Shown here piece by piece: positions 28,952 to 38,983 of a DNA stretch of 64,000 bases. The first letter of the stretch is position 1; every line of letters begins with the position of its first letter. The stretch comes from Alteromonas abrolhosensis (GTDB taxonomy: Bacteria > Pseudomonadota > Gammaproteobacteria > Enterobacterales > Alteromonadaceae), in contig NZ_MEJH01000009.1 of the NCBI RefSeq assembly GCF_001953635.1, forward strand, positions 62,001 through 126,000, written 5' to 3'. Position numbers and translations under genes: made by a program. The notes below the pieces were generated by a model, which saw only the letters and a program-made list of their open reading frames with translations, did no database searches and was not told the origin of the DNA.

Positions 28952-29656
28952 ATGAACGTGGCCATAATCCCCGCAAGGGGCGGAAGCAAACGCATTCCTA
29001 AAAAAAATATAAAACCGTTTTGCGGTAAACCTATGGTTGCCCATGCAATAGAAAATGCGTTGGCAAGCCCCTATGTAGACAAAGTAGTGGTTTCAACAGA
29101 TGATGAATCTATTGCGAACGTAGCAAGAGATTATGGTGCTGAGGTGCCATTCATTAGACCTGCAGAATTGGCAGATGATTACACAGGCACTAGTCCTGTG
29201 GTTCGCCATGCACTGAGCACTCTGTTAGAAAAAGGCTGGGATATAAATTATTGCGCCTGTGTATATGCAACATCGCCTCTTCTGACCACATCTTTAATTA
29301 ATTCTTGTTATGAAATGCTAATCAACGCTGACAATACAGACTACGTATTTACAGCGGCAAGATTCTCATTTCCAATTCAACGGGCGATATTACAAACCGA
29401 AAATGGCGGCGTAAAACCTTTTGACGAGTTTGGCATTACTCAGCGCTCACAGGATTTACCACCAGCCTTCCATGATGCAGGACAGTTGTATTGGGGCCAT
29501 CACAAAACCTGGCTTGATACTACCAAACGCATTTTCGGTGCCAACTCGAAAATGGTAGTAATGCCAGACCACTTAGTGCAAGACATTGATACACCTGAAG
29601 ATTGGGTTAGAGCTGAACTGCTTTACAAGCTTGTGCAGAGCGAAAGCGTAAAGTGA
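28952..29656 (+). CDS. pseF: Pseudaminic acid cytidylyltransferase PseF
   Basis: 234-residue CMP-sugar synthase that would activate pseudaminic acid as CMP-Pse. The N-terminal motif IIPARGGSKRIPKKNIKPF binds CTP; KVVVSTDDESIANVA and LPPAFHDAGQLYWG are typical of PseF rather than NeuA. It overlaps pseG by 4 bases (GTGA), so the two are translationally coupled. Confidence 0.92.
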   Translation: MNVAIIPARGGSKRIPKKNIKPFCGKPMVAHAIENALASPYVDKVVVSTDDESIANVARDYGAEVPFIRPAELADDYTGTSPVVRHALSTLLEKGWDINYCACVYATSPLLTTSLINSCYEMLINADNTDYVFTAARFSFPIQRAILQTENGGVKPFDEFGITQRSQDLPPAFHDAGQLYWGHHKTWLDTTKRIFGANSKMVVMPDHLVQDIDTPEDWVRAELLYKLVQSESVK

Positions 29657-30735
29657 GGATTGTTTTTAGGGTCGATGGTACGGCGCAAATAGGACTCGGC
29701 CACGTTATGCGTTGCTTAACCTTGGCCACACAATTACTTCCCTCACACAATGTAACATTCCTTTGTTGTGCGTTGCCTTCAACTCTACAACAACAGATAC
29801 AGCGTGCTGGAATTACAACATTGACCACGCCCTCGCTTCATAAAGGCGAACGGGAAGGTAATGCTTCGGCAGTCTTAAATGAAGCAGAGCAAGCCTCTCA
29901 TGCTGCTCACTGTATAGCGCTTCTTGATGATATGAACGATGAGCCTATCGACATGCTTATAGTCGACCACTATCAGCTATCAGCTTCGTTTAGCAAAGTA
30001 ATGCGCAGTCGCTGCAAACATATTGTTGTCATTGACGATTTAGCAAACCGCCAACACGACTGTGACGTGATTTTGGACCAAAATCTCTTTGAGGACTTTG
30101 AATTCCGATACGATCTTCTTGTCCCTCCTCATTGCCAAAAACTTTTAGGACCTGAGTTCGCTATTTTGAGAAATGAGTTTTACCGCTCACCACCAATGCC
30201 TAGAAATGACAATCATATTCTAGTCTGCTTTGGCGGCAGCGACCCTGGGAATATAACAGAGCGAGTCGTTGATGTTTTGATTGAATTAAAGTCTTTAACT
30301 TTTACAGCCGATATTGTTGTCGGAGCGGCTTATTCCGGCGTTAGTGCGCTTAAAGCAAAAGTTGAACGCCTACCTAACGCGAAGCTTCATGTCGCTTGCG
30401 GTCACATATCCGAGCTTATGAAAGCCGCCAATACAATGATTGGCGCTGGAGGTTCGATGCACTGGGAGCGCGCGGCATCGGGCGTAGCGGGCATAATTAT
30501 CACATTGGCTGATAATCAAGTTGAAACAACGCGGTGCCTGCACGAACGGCACTGCTGTTTGTGGCTAGGAGCATGTGACGAGGTCACAAATGAAGATATT
30601 AGCAAGGCCGTTGAATTTGCGATAAATTCGCCGCAAGAATTGCGTAAACTAGCAAACAACGCGGTATCTTTGGTGAGCGCAAACAAAAATCCATCTTTTG
30701 TAATGGATACTATATTGAACATTGTTACGAGGTAG
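29653..30735 (+). CDS. pseG: UDP-sugar hydrolase PseG of pseudaminic acid synthesis
   Basis: 360-residue GT-B-fold enzyme that removes UDP from UDP-2,4-diacetamido-trideoxy-L-altropyranose. N-terminal FRVDGTAQIGLGHVMRCLTL is the family hallmark; LVCFGGSDPGN and MIGAGGSMHWERAASG are the C-terminal nucleotide-site motifs. GTG start overlaps pseF. No GNAT (PseH-like) domain is fused to it, although such fusions exist in other bacteria. pseI follows after 2 bases. Confidence 0.9.
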   Translation: MRIVFRVDGTAQIGLGHVMRCLTLATQLLPSHNVTFLCCALPSTLQQQIQRAGITTLTTPSLHKGEREGNASAVLNEAEQASHAAHCIALLDDMNDEPIDMLIVDHYQLSASFSKVMRSRCKHIVVIDDLANRQHDCDVILDQNLFEDFEFRYDLLVPPHCQKLLGPEFAILRNEFYRSPPMPRNDNHILVCFGGSDPGNITERVVDVLIELKSLTFTADIVVGAAYSGVSALKAKVERLPNAKLHVACGHISELMKAANTMIGAGGSMHWERAASGVAGIIITLADNQVETTRCLHERHCCLWLGACDEVTNEDISKAVEFAINSPQELRKLANNAVSLVSANKNPSFVMDTILNIVTR

Positions 30736-30737
30736 TC

Positions 30738-31787
30738 ATGAAACCAATCACAATCGGTGATATTCAAATTGGTCCGGGTCTCGCTCCCTTTATCATCGCA
30801 GAAATGTCTGGAAATCATGGACAATCATTAGAAAAAGCCTACCGACTTATTGATGCAGCTGCAGAAGCTGGCGCACATGCCATAAAATTGCAAACCTATA
30901 CGCCAGACACGATCACTTTGGATTGTCACGAAGGCGAATTTTTTATTGAAGACCCAAATAGTCTTTGGAAAGGAAACTCTTTATATAACCTCTATAAAGA
31001 GGCGATGACGCCTTGGGAATGGCATAAGGAGCTATTCGACTATGCCAAAGAGAAAGGCCTATTGGCATTTAGCACGCCCTTCGATTTAACTGCTGTCGAC
31101 TTCCTAGAAACATTGAATCCTCCTTGTTACAAGGTTGCGTCTTTTGAAAATACTGACCACGCTATCCTAGCGGCTGTAGCAAAGACAGGGAAACCCGTTA
31201 TTGTCTCTACAGGCATGGCTAGCCAGGCAGAAATAGCCGAGTCTGTTGAAGTACTCCGCTCCAATGGGTGTGATGACATCATATTACTTAAGTGCACCAG
31301 TAATTACCCAGCAAACCCGGTAGACGCCAACTTAAAGACAATTCCTCATTTGAGCGAACTTTTCGACTGTCACGTTGGACTTTCCGACCATACACCGGGG
31401 GTGGGGGTAGCTGTCGCTGCGGTGGCACTTGGCGCAACAGTCATTGAAAAGCATTTTGTTTTAGACAGAAACGGCGGAGAGGTTGACGCAGAGTTTTCTC
31501 TTGAACCCCATGAAATTAAGCTGCTTGTCGAGGAAACGGCGCGGGCAGCGGTAGCAATTGGCAAGGTGAGTTATGGCGCCACTGAGCGAGAAAAGGCCTC
31601 GTTGGTACACCGACGCTCTTTATACATTGCCAAAGATATGAAAGCCGGCGATACATTAAATGCGGAAAATTTACGCTCTGTTCGTCCAGGACTTGGACTG
31701 CCTCCCAAATACCTTCCCCTTTTGCTTGGGAAGCAAATCAAGCGCGACGCTCCAAAAGGTACCCCTATGAGTTGGGAGCTACTGTGA
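30738..31787 (+). CDS. pseI: Pseudaminic acid synthase PseI
   Basis: 349-residue nonulosonic acid synthase (NeuB family) that condenses the 6-deoxy-AltdiNAc sugar with phosphoenolpyruvate. The TIM-barrel half has PFIIAEMSGNHGQSLEKAYR, AIKLQTYTPDTITLD and GLSDHTPGVGVAVAAVALGA; the C-terminal SAF domain has RRSLYIAKDMKAGDTLNAEN. The EMSGNHGQSLEKA form is characteristic of PseI rather than NeuB or LegI. The next gene starts 1 base after its stop. Confidence 0.93.
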   Translation: MKPITIGDIQIGPGLAPFIIAEMSGNHGQSLEKAYRLIDAAAEAGAHAIKLQTYTPDTITLDCHEGEFFIEDPNSLWKGNSLYNLYKEAMTPWEWHKELFDYAKEKGLLAFSTPFDLTAVDFLETLNPPCYKVASFENTDHAILAAVAKTGKPVIVSTGMASQAEIAESVEVLRSNGCDDIILLKCTSNYPANPVDANLKTIPHLSELFDCHVGLSDHTPGVGVAVAAVALGATVIEKHFVLDRNGGEVDAEFSLEPHEIKLLVEETARAAVAIGKVSYGATEREKASLVHRRSLYIAKDMKAGDTLNAENLRSVRPGLGLPPKYLPLLLGKQIKRDAPKGTPMSWELL

Positions 31788-31788
31788 G

Positions 31789-32697
31789 ATGAGAGCCATT
31801 CTGTTTGGTGCAAGTAAGGCCGGAGAAAACTACGTTTCTAATCACCCAGATATAGAAGTCGTGGCATTCACGGATAACGATAGTGCGAAACACGGAACTC
31901 GTTTTATGGGTTATCCCATCATTGCACCCGCAGATATCAATACTCACGATGTCGACAGCATAATTATCACCAGTCAGTGGGTTGATCAAATCTATTCCCA
32001 GCTTACCAAAGAAATGGGTATTAATGAGTCGAATATCATTGTACCGAGTAAGCAGTCGGTAAAAGCTGCCTTGCCTTTCGAAGACAATGAAACGTTAGCC
32101 TTTGCCCAGTCTGTAATGCGTACGCTAAATCGATACTTCGTTTCCCACAACATTTCAGCGTGTCTAGATTCTGGAACTTTATTAGGTGCTGTGAGAAATA
32201 AAGGGCTCATACCTTGGGATGACGATATAGATTTAGCTGTAGATAAAGACAATTACGAAAGGTTACAGGCATCGCTACCTGAGCTTTATAAATTATTAAA
32301 CACAAACTATGACGTAAAATGGAATATCGTCATTATCACGGTCAACAACATAGACTGTTGCATCAACCTAGAGTTTAGTAATTTATCACACACCCAATTA
32401 GTTCCTTTTGATATAAGTATACAGCGCAGAGAGTCGATAAATGGTTTATCTGAACTCTTGTCCTCGGGGGGGCTGTTTTTTGCCCCCGCTACACATTTCG
32501 ACAGTTACGAGCCAATCGAGTTTTTAGGTGAAACCTTTCTTGCCCCATTCGATGCAGAAGGCTTTCTCACTTTTATGTACGGACATTGGCAAACGCCCAA
32601 AAAGACGACACAAATTACGGAATACGAAAATAGAAGAGCATCGATGTCAGCACCTAGAACAGGTATAAGCGTGCAAAAACGCACGCTTTGTGAATGA
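31789..32697 (+). CDS. LicD-family transferase with N-terminal Rossmann-like domain
   Basis: 302 residues. The second half carries the LicD/fukutin nucleotidyltransferase-fold signature CLDSGTLLGAVRNKGLIPWD followed by DDIDLAVD (acidic cluster 144-148), as in enzymes that move phosphocholine, phosphoglycerol or phosphoribitol from CDP carriers onto glycans. The first 90 residues form a small Rossmann-like unit (ILFGASKAGENYVSNHPDIE) like that at the C-terminus of two nearby glycosyltransferases. With the CDP-glycerol-type enzyme at 28450, phosphoglycerol transfer to the glycan is plausible but unproven. Confidence 0.78.
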   Translation: MRAILFGASKAGENYVSNHPDIEVVAFTDNDSAKHGTRFMGYPIIAPADINTHDVDSIIITSQWVDQIYSQLTKEMGINESNIIVPSKQSVKAALPFEDNETLAFAQSVMRTLNRYFVSHNISACLDSGTLLGAVRNKGLIPWDDDIDLAVDKDNYERLQASLPELYKLLNTNYDVKWNIVIITVNNIDCCINLEFSNLSHTQLVPFDISIQRRESINGLSELLSSGGLFFAPATHFDSYEPIEFLGETFLAPFDAEGFLTFMYGHWQTPKKTTQITEYENRRASMSAPRTGISVQKRTLCE

Positions 32698-32724
32698 GCG
32701 TGATAGTTAAGGTGTCAAATTAAC

Positions 32725-33675
32725 GTGAACGTATTACTTTCAAGTGCCAGCAATAAAGTTCCACTATTAAAAGCGCTTCAATGCGCTGTTAAGCGTATCG
32801 ATAACAAAGGCATAGTTACGGCGGGAGATTTAAGTAGCCAAGTACTCACACGACACTTTTGCGATGTTTTTTGGCAAATGCCACCCACAAAACAAGAAAA
32901 CGCAGATGAGATTATTGCCCAGCTCAAGCATCGAAGCATTACTCATGTTCTCCCAAGTAGAGACGGCGAACTACTTTTTTGGGCAAGGCTGAAAAACGAT
33001 CTAAAAAGCGCTAACATTCACGTACTTATTTCTAATGAAAGTGCAATTGAGCTTTGTTTAGATAAATTAAGATTCGGCCAATGCAGTATTCCTTTTATCA
33101 TCCCTTCATTCGAGAGTATTGAAGAGGTGAAAACGGTTGTTCAGGACACTCAGCCATTGCATTATGTGGTCAAAGAACGTTTTGGTGCGGGTAGTAAAGC
33201 AGTTGGCCTTAATCTAAATGAAAACGACGCAGTCCAGCACGCTAAAGGTCTGTCCTCCCCTATTTTTCAATTATTCAAAGCAGGTCAAGAAATTAGCGTA
33301 GACGCTTGGCTAACAAAAGATCATTTGGTTAAAGCGGCCGTGTGCCGTGTGCGAGACTTAGTTGTTAATGGTGAATCCCAAATTACTTATACTTTACCGA
33401 ATTGCCCTTTTACAGCACAGGTGACACAGACACTTTCCAACCTAACGCTGTCTGGCCCCGTTGTATTACAGGGCATCATAAGTGATGGAGCACTTCACAT
33501 CATTGAATGTAATTCACGATTTGGAGGCGCTTCAACGTTAGGTATCAAGGCGGGTGTTGATAGTCTTTATTGGAGCTTGTGCGAGAGTATAGGTGTGGAT
33601 ATCGATTCGTTGCCCGTAGATCTCGCATCTCATAAAATAACGCAGATTAGAGCTGCTACCGACTATTACCTATGA
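32725..33675 (+). CDS. ATP-grasp ligase, glycan-linked, substrate unknown
   Basis: 316-residue ATP-grasp protein related to the carbamoyl-phosphate synthase large-subunit fold, from a GTG start. The N-terminal pre-grasp part is MNVLLSSASNKVPLLKALQC; the ATP-binding part includes YVVKERFGAGSKAVGLNL, ISVDAWLTKDHLVK and the metal-binding IIECNSRFGGASTLGIKAGV. Such enzymes join a carboxylate to an amine through an acyl phosphate. It is bracketed by nonulosonate genes and overlaps the next gene (HAD) by 4 bases (ATGA), so a role in acylating a sugar amine is possible. Confidence 0.75.
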   Translation: MNVLLSSASNKVPLLKALQCAVKRIDNKGIVTAGDLSSQVLTRHFCDVFWQMPPTKQENADEIIAQLKHRSITHVLPSRDGELLFWARLKNDLKSANIHVLISNESAIELCLDKLRFGQCSIPFIIPSFESIEEVKTVVQDTQPLHYVVKERFGAGSKAVGLNLNENDAVQHAKGLSSPIFQLFKAGQEISVDAWLTKDHLVKAAVCRVRDLVVNGESQITYTLPNCPFTAQVTQTLSNLTLSGPVVLQGIISDGALHIIECNSRFGGASTLGIKAGVDSLYWSLCESIGVDIDSLPVDLASHKITQIRAATDYYL

Positions 33676-34328
33676 TTTATATCTTCGACCTAGATGATAC
33701 CCTTTATGATGAGCGCCAATACGTAGAGTCTGGCCTTGCAGCGGTTGCCTCATTTGTGGAAAAAACCTGGAACGTTGATAAGCGAAGTGGCTTTCAAGAA
33801 TTAGTTACTCTGCTTGAACGAAATGGTCGTGGCCGAATTTTCAATGATTACTTAGCTAACCATGGCATAGCAGTCAATAAGAAAAATGTACGTGCATGCG
33901 TTTCAGCATATCGCTTACACCAGCCCACTTTGACTTTGCCCGACAATCACCTAACGTTGCTAGAACGTTTGCCAAAGCCGCTTTATCTCGTAACTGACGG
34001 AAATAAAGTAGTACAAAGTAAGAAAGTGGAAGCACTCAACATAGCGCACTACTTCAAGCGCGTGTTTGTCACTCACCGCTTTGGAGTGCAACATGCTAAA
34101 CCTTCTACTTACTGCTTTGAAAAGATTAAACAAGCTGAACAATGTCAGTGGCACGAAATGGTTTACATTGGTGACAACCCAGCAAAAGACTTCGTTAATT
34201 TAAATAAACTTGGAATGCCGACTGTTAGGGTGCTAACTGGGGTTCATAAAAACGCACTTGCCAAACCAGGTTTTGATGCAAAGTTTACTATACAAAACCT
34301 GAATGAACTTCCAGCCCTCGGTCTTTGA
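33672..34328 (+). CDS. HAD-family hydrolase
   Basis: 218-residue haloacid dehalogenase-type phosphatase. Motif I is FDLDDTLYDE, motif II is LVTDGN, a conserved Lys lies in HAKPSTYCFEK, and motif IV is YIGDNPAKDF. The helical cap region lies between. Coupled to the ATP-grasp gene by an ATGA overlap, which suggests they act on the same intermediate. The substrate cannot be told from sequence; a phosphosugar or phospho-acyl intermediate fits the context. Confidence 0.8.
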   Translation: MIYIFDLDDTLYDERQYVESGLAAVASFVEKTWNVDKRSGFQELVTLLERNGRGRIFNDYLANHGIAVNKKNVRACVSAYRLHQPTLTLPDNHLTLLERLPKPLYLVTDGNKVVQSKKVEALNIAHYFKRVFVTHRFGVQHAKPSTYCFEKIKQAEQCQWHEMVYIGDNPAKDFVNLNKLGMPTVRVLTGVHKNALAKPGFDAKFTIQNLNELPALGL

Positions 34329-34446
34329 ACTTTATTAGGCGGCATCCCAGCATATTTAATAAAATAAAATCAATGCTTAACCTACCTGCTGATAAACAAC
34401 AAGTTCTACCTAAACACGAAGAAATCTGCACCTTTAGGACTAATAA

Positions 34447-35537
<1,091 letters not shown>

Positions 35538-35538
<1 letters not shown>

Positions 35539-36704
35539 TGATTCCTTATGGGCGACAACACCTAGATGAAGATGATGTAAAAGCCGTTGTCGAAACCTTA
35601 ACATCAAATTGGTTAACGCAAGGCCCGGCTATTCCTAAATTTGAAACTGCTCTTGCTGCTTATTGTGGCGCTAATTTCGGGATTGCAGTTAATAGCGCTA
35701 CGTCTGCTCTACACATTGCTTGCCTTGCACTAGGTGTGAGTGAAGGCGATAGAGTATGGACATCTCCGAACTCATTTGTTGCTTCGTCAAACTGCGCGCT
35801 CTACTGTGGTGCCAAGGTCGATTTCGTAGATATTGACCTTCACACCGGCAACATGTGCGTTGATGCTTTACGAAAGAAGCTTGTCCTAGCTGAGTCCATA
35901 AACGCCTTACCAAAGGTGGTTATTCCCGTTCATTTTGCTGGTCAGCCCTGCGATATGAAAGAAATTCGTGCACTTTCAAAGCAATATGGCTTCTTTGTTA
36001 TTGAAGATGCATCTCATGCAGTAGGCGCAAAATACCAAGAGAAGTTTGTAGGCAGCTGCCAATTCTCAGATATTTGTGTGTTTAGTTTCCACCCGGTAAA
36101 GATTATTACCACTATGGAGGGGGGAATGGCACTTACAAATAACAGTGAATGGGCTGAAAAGATGCGTATGTTGCGCAGCCACGGCATAACCAATAATCCA
36201 GAGAAGATGACTGAGGACAGTCATGGTCCTTGGTATTATCAACAGATAGCATTGGGCTTTAATTACCGTATGACTGACGTAGAAGCTGCGCTTGGTTTAA
36301 GCCAGCTAAAAAAATTGCCGGGCTTTTTAGAAAAGCGGAATACATTAGCTGCTCATTATGATGAACGTTTTGCATCGAAAGAAAACATCTCACCACTTAA
36401 GCAATCTAATAATAGATATAGCAGCTATCATCTCTACGTTGTACGTGCTTCTGGACTAACTCGCAAAGAACACGCCTTTGTCGTCGAGCAGCTTCGCGAT
36501 AAAGGCGTTTTTGCACATCTTCATTATATCCCGATTCACTGCCAGCCCTATTACAAGAATCTGGGCTTCAATCTAGGTGATTTTCCTAATGCGGAGCGTT
36601 ATTACGAACAGGCAATAACACTCCCCCTTTTTCCCGAGTTAACTCGTGAGCAGATTGACCTTATTGTAGATACGCTCTCTCGCATCCTAGATAGCTTAAA
36701 TTAA
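35538..36704 (+). CDS. pseC: UDP-4-keto-sugar aminotransferase PseC
   Basis: 388-residue PLP aminotransferase of the DegT/DnrJ/EryC1 family that adds the 4-amino group. It begins MIPYGRQHLDEDDVKAVVET, the typical PseC start, and has VNSATSALHIACLALGVSEG, VIEDASHAVGAKY and the PLP lysine in FSFHPVKIITTMEGG. GTG start overlaps the pseB stop. It produces the amine on which PseH normally acts; no PseH was found nearby. Confidence 0.93.
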
Positions 36705-36753
36705 CGGTTGCTCTGGCGTCTTTTTTCCATCCATGTAACGTTCAACATCTAAG

Positions 36754-36780
36754 TTAAGTTTTTTCGTTCAGAGCCGATAG
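36754..36780 (+). promoter_or_regulatory. Strong sigma28-type promoter before the radical-SAM gene
   Basis: TTAAGTTT (36754-36761), an 11-base spacer and GCCGATAG (36773-36780) match the TAAAGTTT-N11-GCCGATAA consensus at 14 of 16 positions. It lies 46 bases before the ATG at 36827, in the only gap between pseC and the next gene. Confidence 0.75.
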
Positions 36781-36826
36781 AATCAAAGATGTTTTAATAA
36801 AAGTCCAACCTTCGAATTACCGATAT

Positions 36827-38983
36827 ATGTTAAAGAAAAAAGATATTCGTCACATCTACGATAGCTACTCGCAACTAAGAAAAATGAAGCGGGTGAATGA
36901 GCTTCGACCAGATAGTAAGCCGAAGGCCCTAAATCTAAATATTATTGATAGCTGCAATTCCAAATGCACAATGTGTAATATTTGGAAGAATGAAGAAAGC
37001 GTAGACATTACTCCTGAAGAACTCGGCTTAATTTTATCTGACCCCTTGTACAGTGAACTACAGCATGTAGGTGTAACTGGCGGTGAGCCAACTCTTCGTG
37101 AGGACTTACCCGATATTTATAGAACCATTATCGATACATTACCCTCCCTAAAAGGCGTAAGCATGATAACCAATGCTATTGAAGAGAGAGATGTAAAAAA
37201 TCGAATTACGGCTATTTATGATATTTGTAAAAGCAGAAATATGAGCTTTTCTGTCATGGTTTCTATAGATGGCGTAGGGAGCGCTCACGACAGGGTTCGT
37301 GGAATAAAAAATAACTTCTCGTCCGCTATCGCTATTTTCGAATTTTGCCGAACCACATTAGGGATTCCGACTACGTTCGGGTGCACTATTTCTAAACAGA
37401 ATGTGTGGGAAGTTGATGACTTCCTCTATTATGCTAAAAAGCACGACATGTATGGAAGGTTTCGTGTTGCCGAGTTTATCAACCGCCTATACAACGGTGA
37501 TAGAGATAAGGTAATACGCAATTTCGATGAAGATGAAACCTATAACCTCTTATTATTTTTTGAGAAATTAAAAAGACAATACGAGCCTGGTTCCACGATC
37601 AAACGAACATATCGCAGTATTCAAAACATGCTACAAGGCGGCGAACGCTTGATAGGTTGTCCCTATCATAACGATGGTGTTGTTTTAGGTTCTAAAGGAC
37701 AGGTCAATTACTGCGCGCCTAAAGGTAACGATATTGGCAACGCATTAGAAACCTCTTCGCAAGTTTTGTACAAAAACAACTTTGCGCAAAAAGAGGCTAT
37801 CGCAGAACGCGACTGTAAAAACTGCATTCATGACTATCACGCAGGCATTACCTATGCAGAAAAACAAACGCAGCTTACCGAATTAACTCATCACAGGCTT
37901 CTGGATATTGACAATATTCACCTGATTAAATGGTTAGCGAAAACATTAAAAACCCCACACAAAAGCAAGCCCTACCAAGTATTTATATTTGGCTGGTATG
38001 GCACCGAGACCGTGGGAGACAAAGCAATATTGGGCGGAATCGTAGATGAATATACGAAATTGCACGGCGACAATATTGAGTTCGTTTTGGGAAGCTTATA
38101 TCCATTTGTAACCAAAAGAACATGCAAAGAACTCAAAATCAACGCTAAGGTTGTTTCTACAAAATCCCTTGATGTATTGCGATATTCGAAAAGTGCCGAC
38201 GAAGTTGTTATGGGTGGCGGCCCCCTCATGGATCTACACGAACTTTATATTCCTTTGCTAGGATTTAAGGTAGCCAAAGACAATGGAAAGAAAACCGTAG
38301 TTTATGGCTGTGGCCTTGGCCCACTACATGAAGATAAGTATGAAAAAGCAGTAAAACAAATACTGGCGTTATCATCTGATATTAAACTGAGAGATAGAAA
38401 AAGCGTAGCCACTGCCAACGCATGGGGATTTGAAAAGGCCTCTCTTTCAGGCGATTTCGCGAAACCTTACATAGAACGCCATTTTCTTAAGCAGTCAATA
38501 AAATCCAACACGCCATTTATTGCCTGCTTCTTACGCGAATGGACTTACGAGTACTCTCGTGAATTGACATTAGAAGAATTTGAGGTTCATAAAAAAGCGT
38601 TTGAAGCCGGTATAGCTCGGTTAATCAAGGAAAAAGTAAAGGAGCTGGGCGTAAATACAGTATTACTCGATCATATGCATAATTTTGATGTAGGTTATGA
38701 CGATAGAGATTTCAGTCGTTACTTTATTGATACTTATTTCGCGGACGAACCTGACATCGATATCTCCTTTAATAAACGTTTATCAACTGTAGCGAGTGTT
38801 GTCCACACGATGCAAAGTGCGTCATTTAACATTTGCATGCGATTCCACTCAGTCTTGTTTGCGCATACGTTAGAAACCGATTTTTGTGCCATTGATTACA
38901 CTAAGGGCGGTAAAATTACCAATTACCTTACTGACAACGACGAACTTAAGCGTATGTATTCGCCCCAAGAGCTTGCTCGCTAA
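36827..38983 (+). CDS. Radical SAM / polysaccharide pyruvyl transferase fusion
   Basis: 718-residue two-part protein. Residues 1-370 are a radical SAM enzyme: the iron-sulfur motif is CNSKCTMC (Cys43, Cys47, Cys50), the SAM-contact motif is VTGGEPTLRE, and a cysteine-bearing tail region follows (IGCPYHNDGVVLG; VNYCAPKGNDIGN; CKNCIHDYH). From about residue 380 a polysaccharide pyruvyl transferase (CsaB/WcaK type) domain follows: IFGWYGTETVGDKAILGG, VVMGGGPLMDLHELY and VVYGCGLGPL. The first part would do radical chemistry; the second adds a ketal pyruvate in known members. The fusion is uncommon. It ends overlapping the next gene by one base. Confidence 0.8.
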   Translation: MLKKKDIRHIYDSYSQLRKMKRVNELRPDSKPKALNLNIIDSCNSKCTMCNIWKNEESVDITPEELGLILSDPLYSELQHVGVTGGEPTLREDLPDIYRTIIDTLPSLKGVSMITNAIEERDVKNRITAIYDICKSRNMSFSVMVSIDGVGSAHDRVRGIKNNFSSAIAIFEFCRTTLGIPTTFGCTISKQNVWEVDDFLYYAKKHDMYGRFRVAEFINRLYNGDRDKVIRNFDEDETYNLLLFFEKLKRQYEPGSTIKRTYRSIQNMLQGGERLIGCPYHNDGVVLGSKGQVNYCAPKGNDIGNALETSSQVLYKNNFAQKEAIAERDCKNCIHDYHAGITYAEKQTQLTELTHHRLLDIDNIHLIKWLAKTLKTPHKSKPYQVFIFGWYGTETVGDKAILGGIVDEYTKLHGDNIEFVLGSLYPFVTKRTCKELKINAKVVSTKSLDVLRYSKSADEVVMGGGPLMDLHELYIPLLGFKVAKDNGKKTVVYGCGLGPLHEDKYEKAVKQILALSSDIKLRDRKSVATANAWGFEKASLSGDFAKPYIERHFLKQSIKSNTPFIACFLREWTYEYSRELTLEEFEVHKKAFEAGIARLIKEKVKELGVNTVLLDHMHNFDVGYDDRDFSRYFIDTYFADEPDIDISFNKRLSTVASVVHTMQSASFNICMRFHSVLFAHTLETDFCAIDYTKGGKITNYLTDNDELKRMYSPQELAR

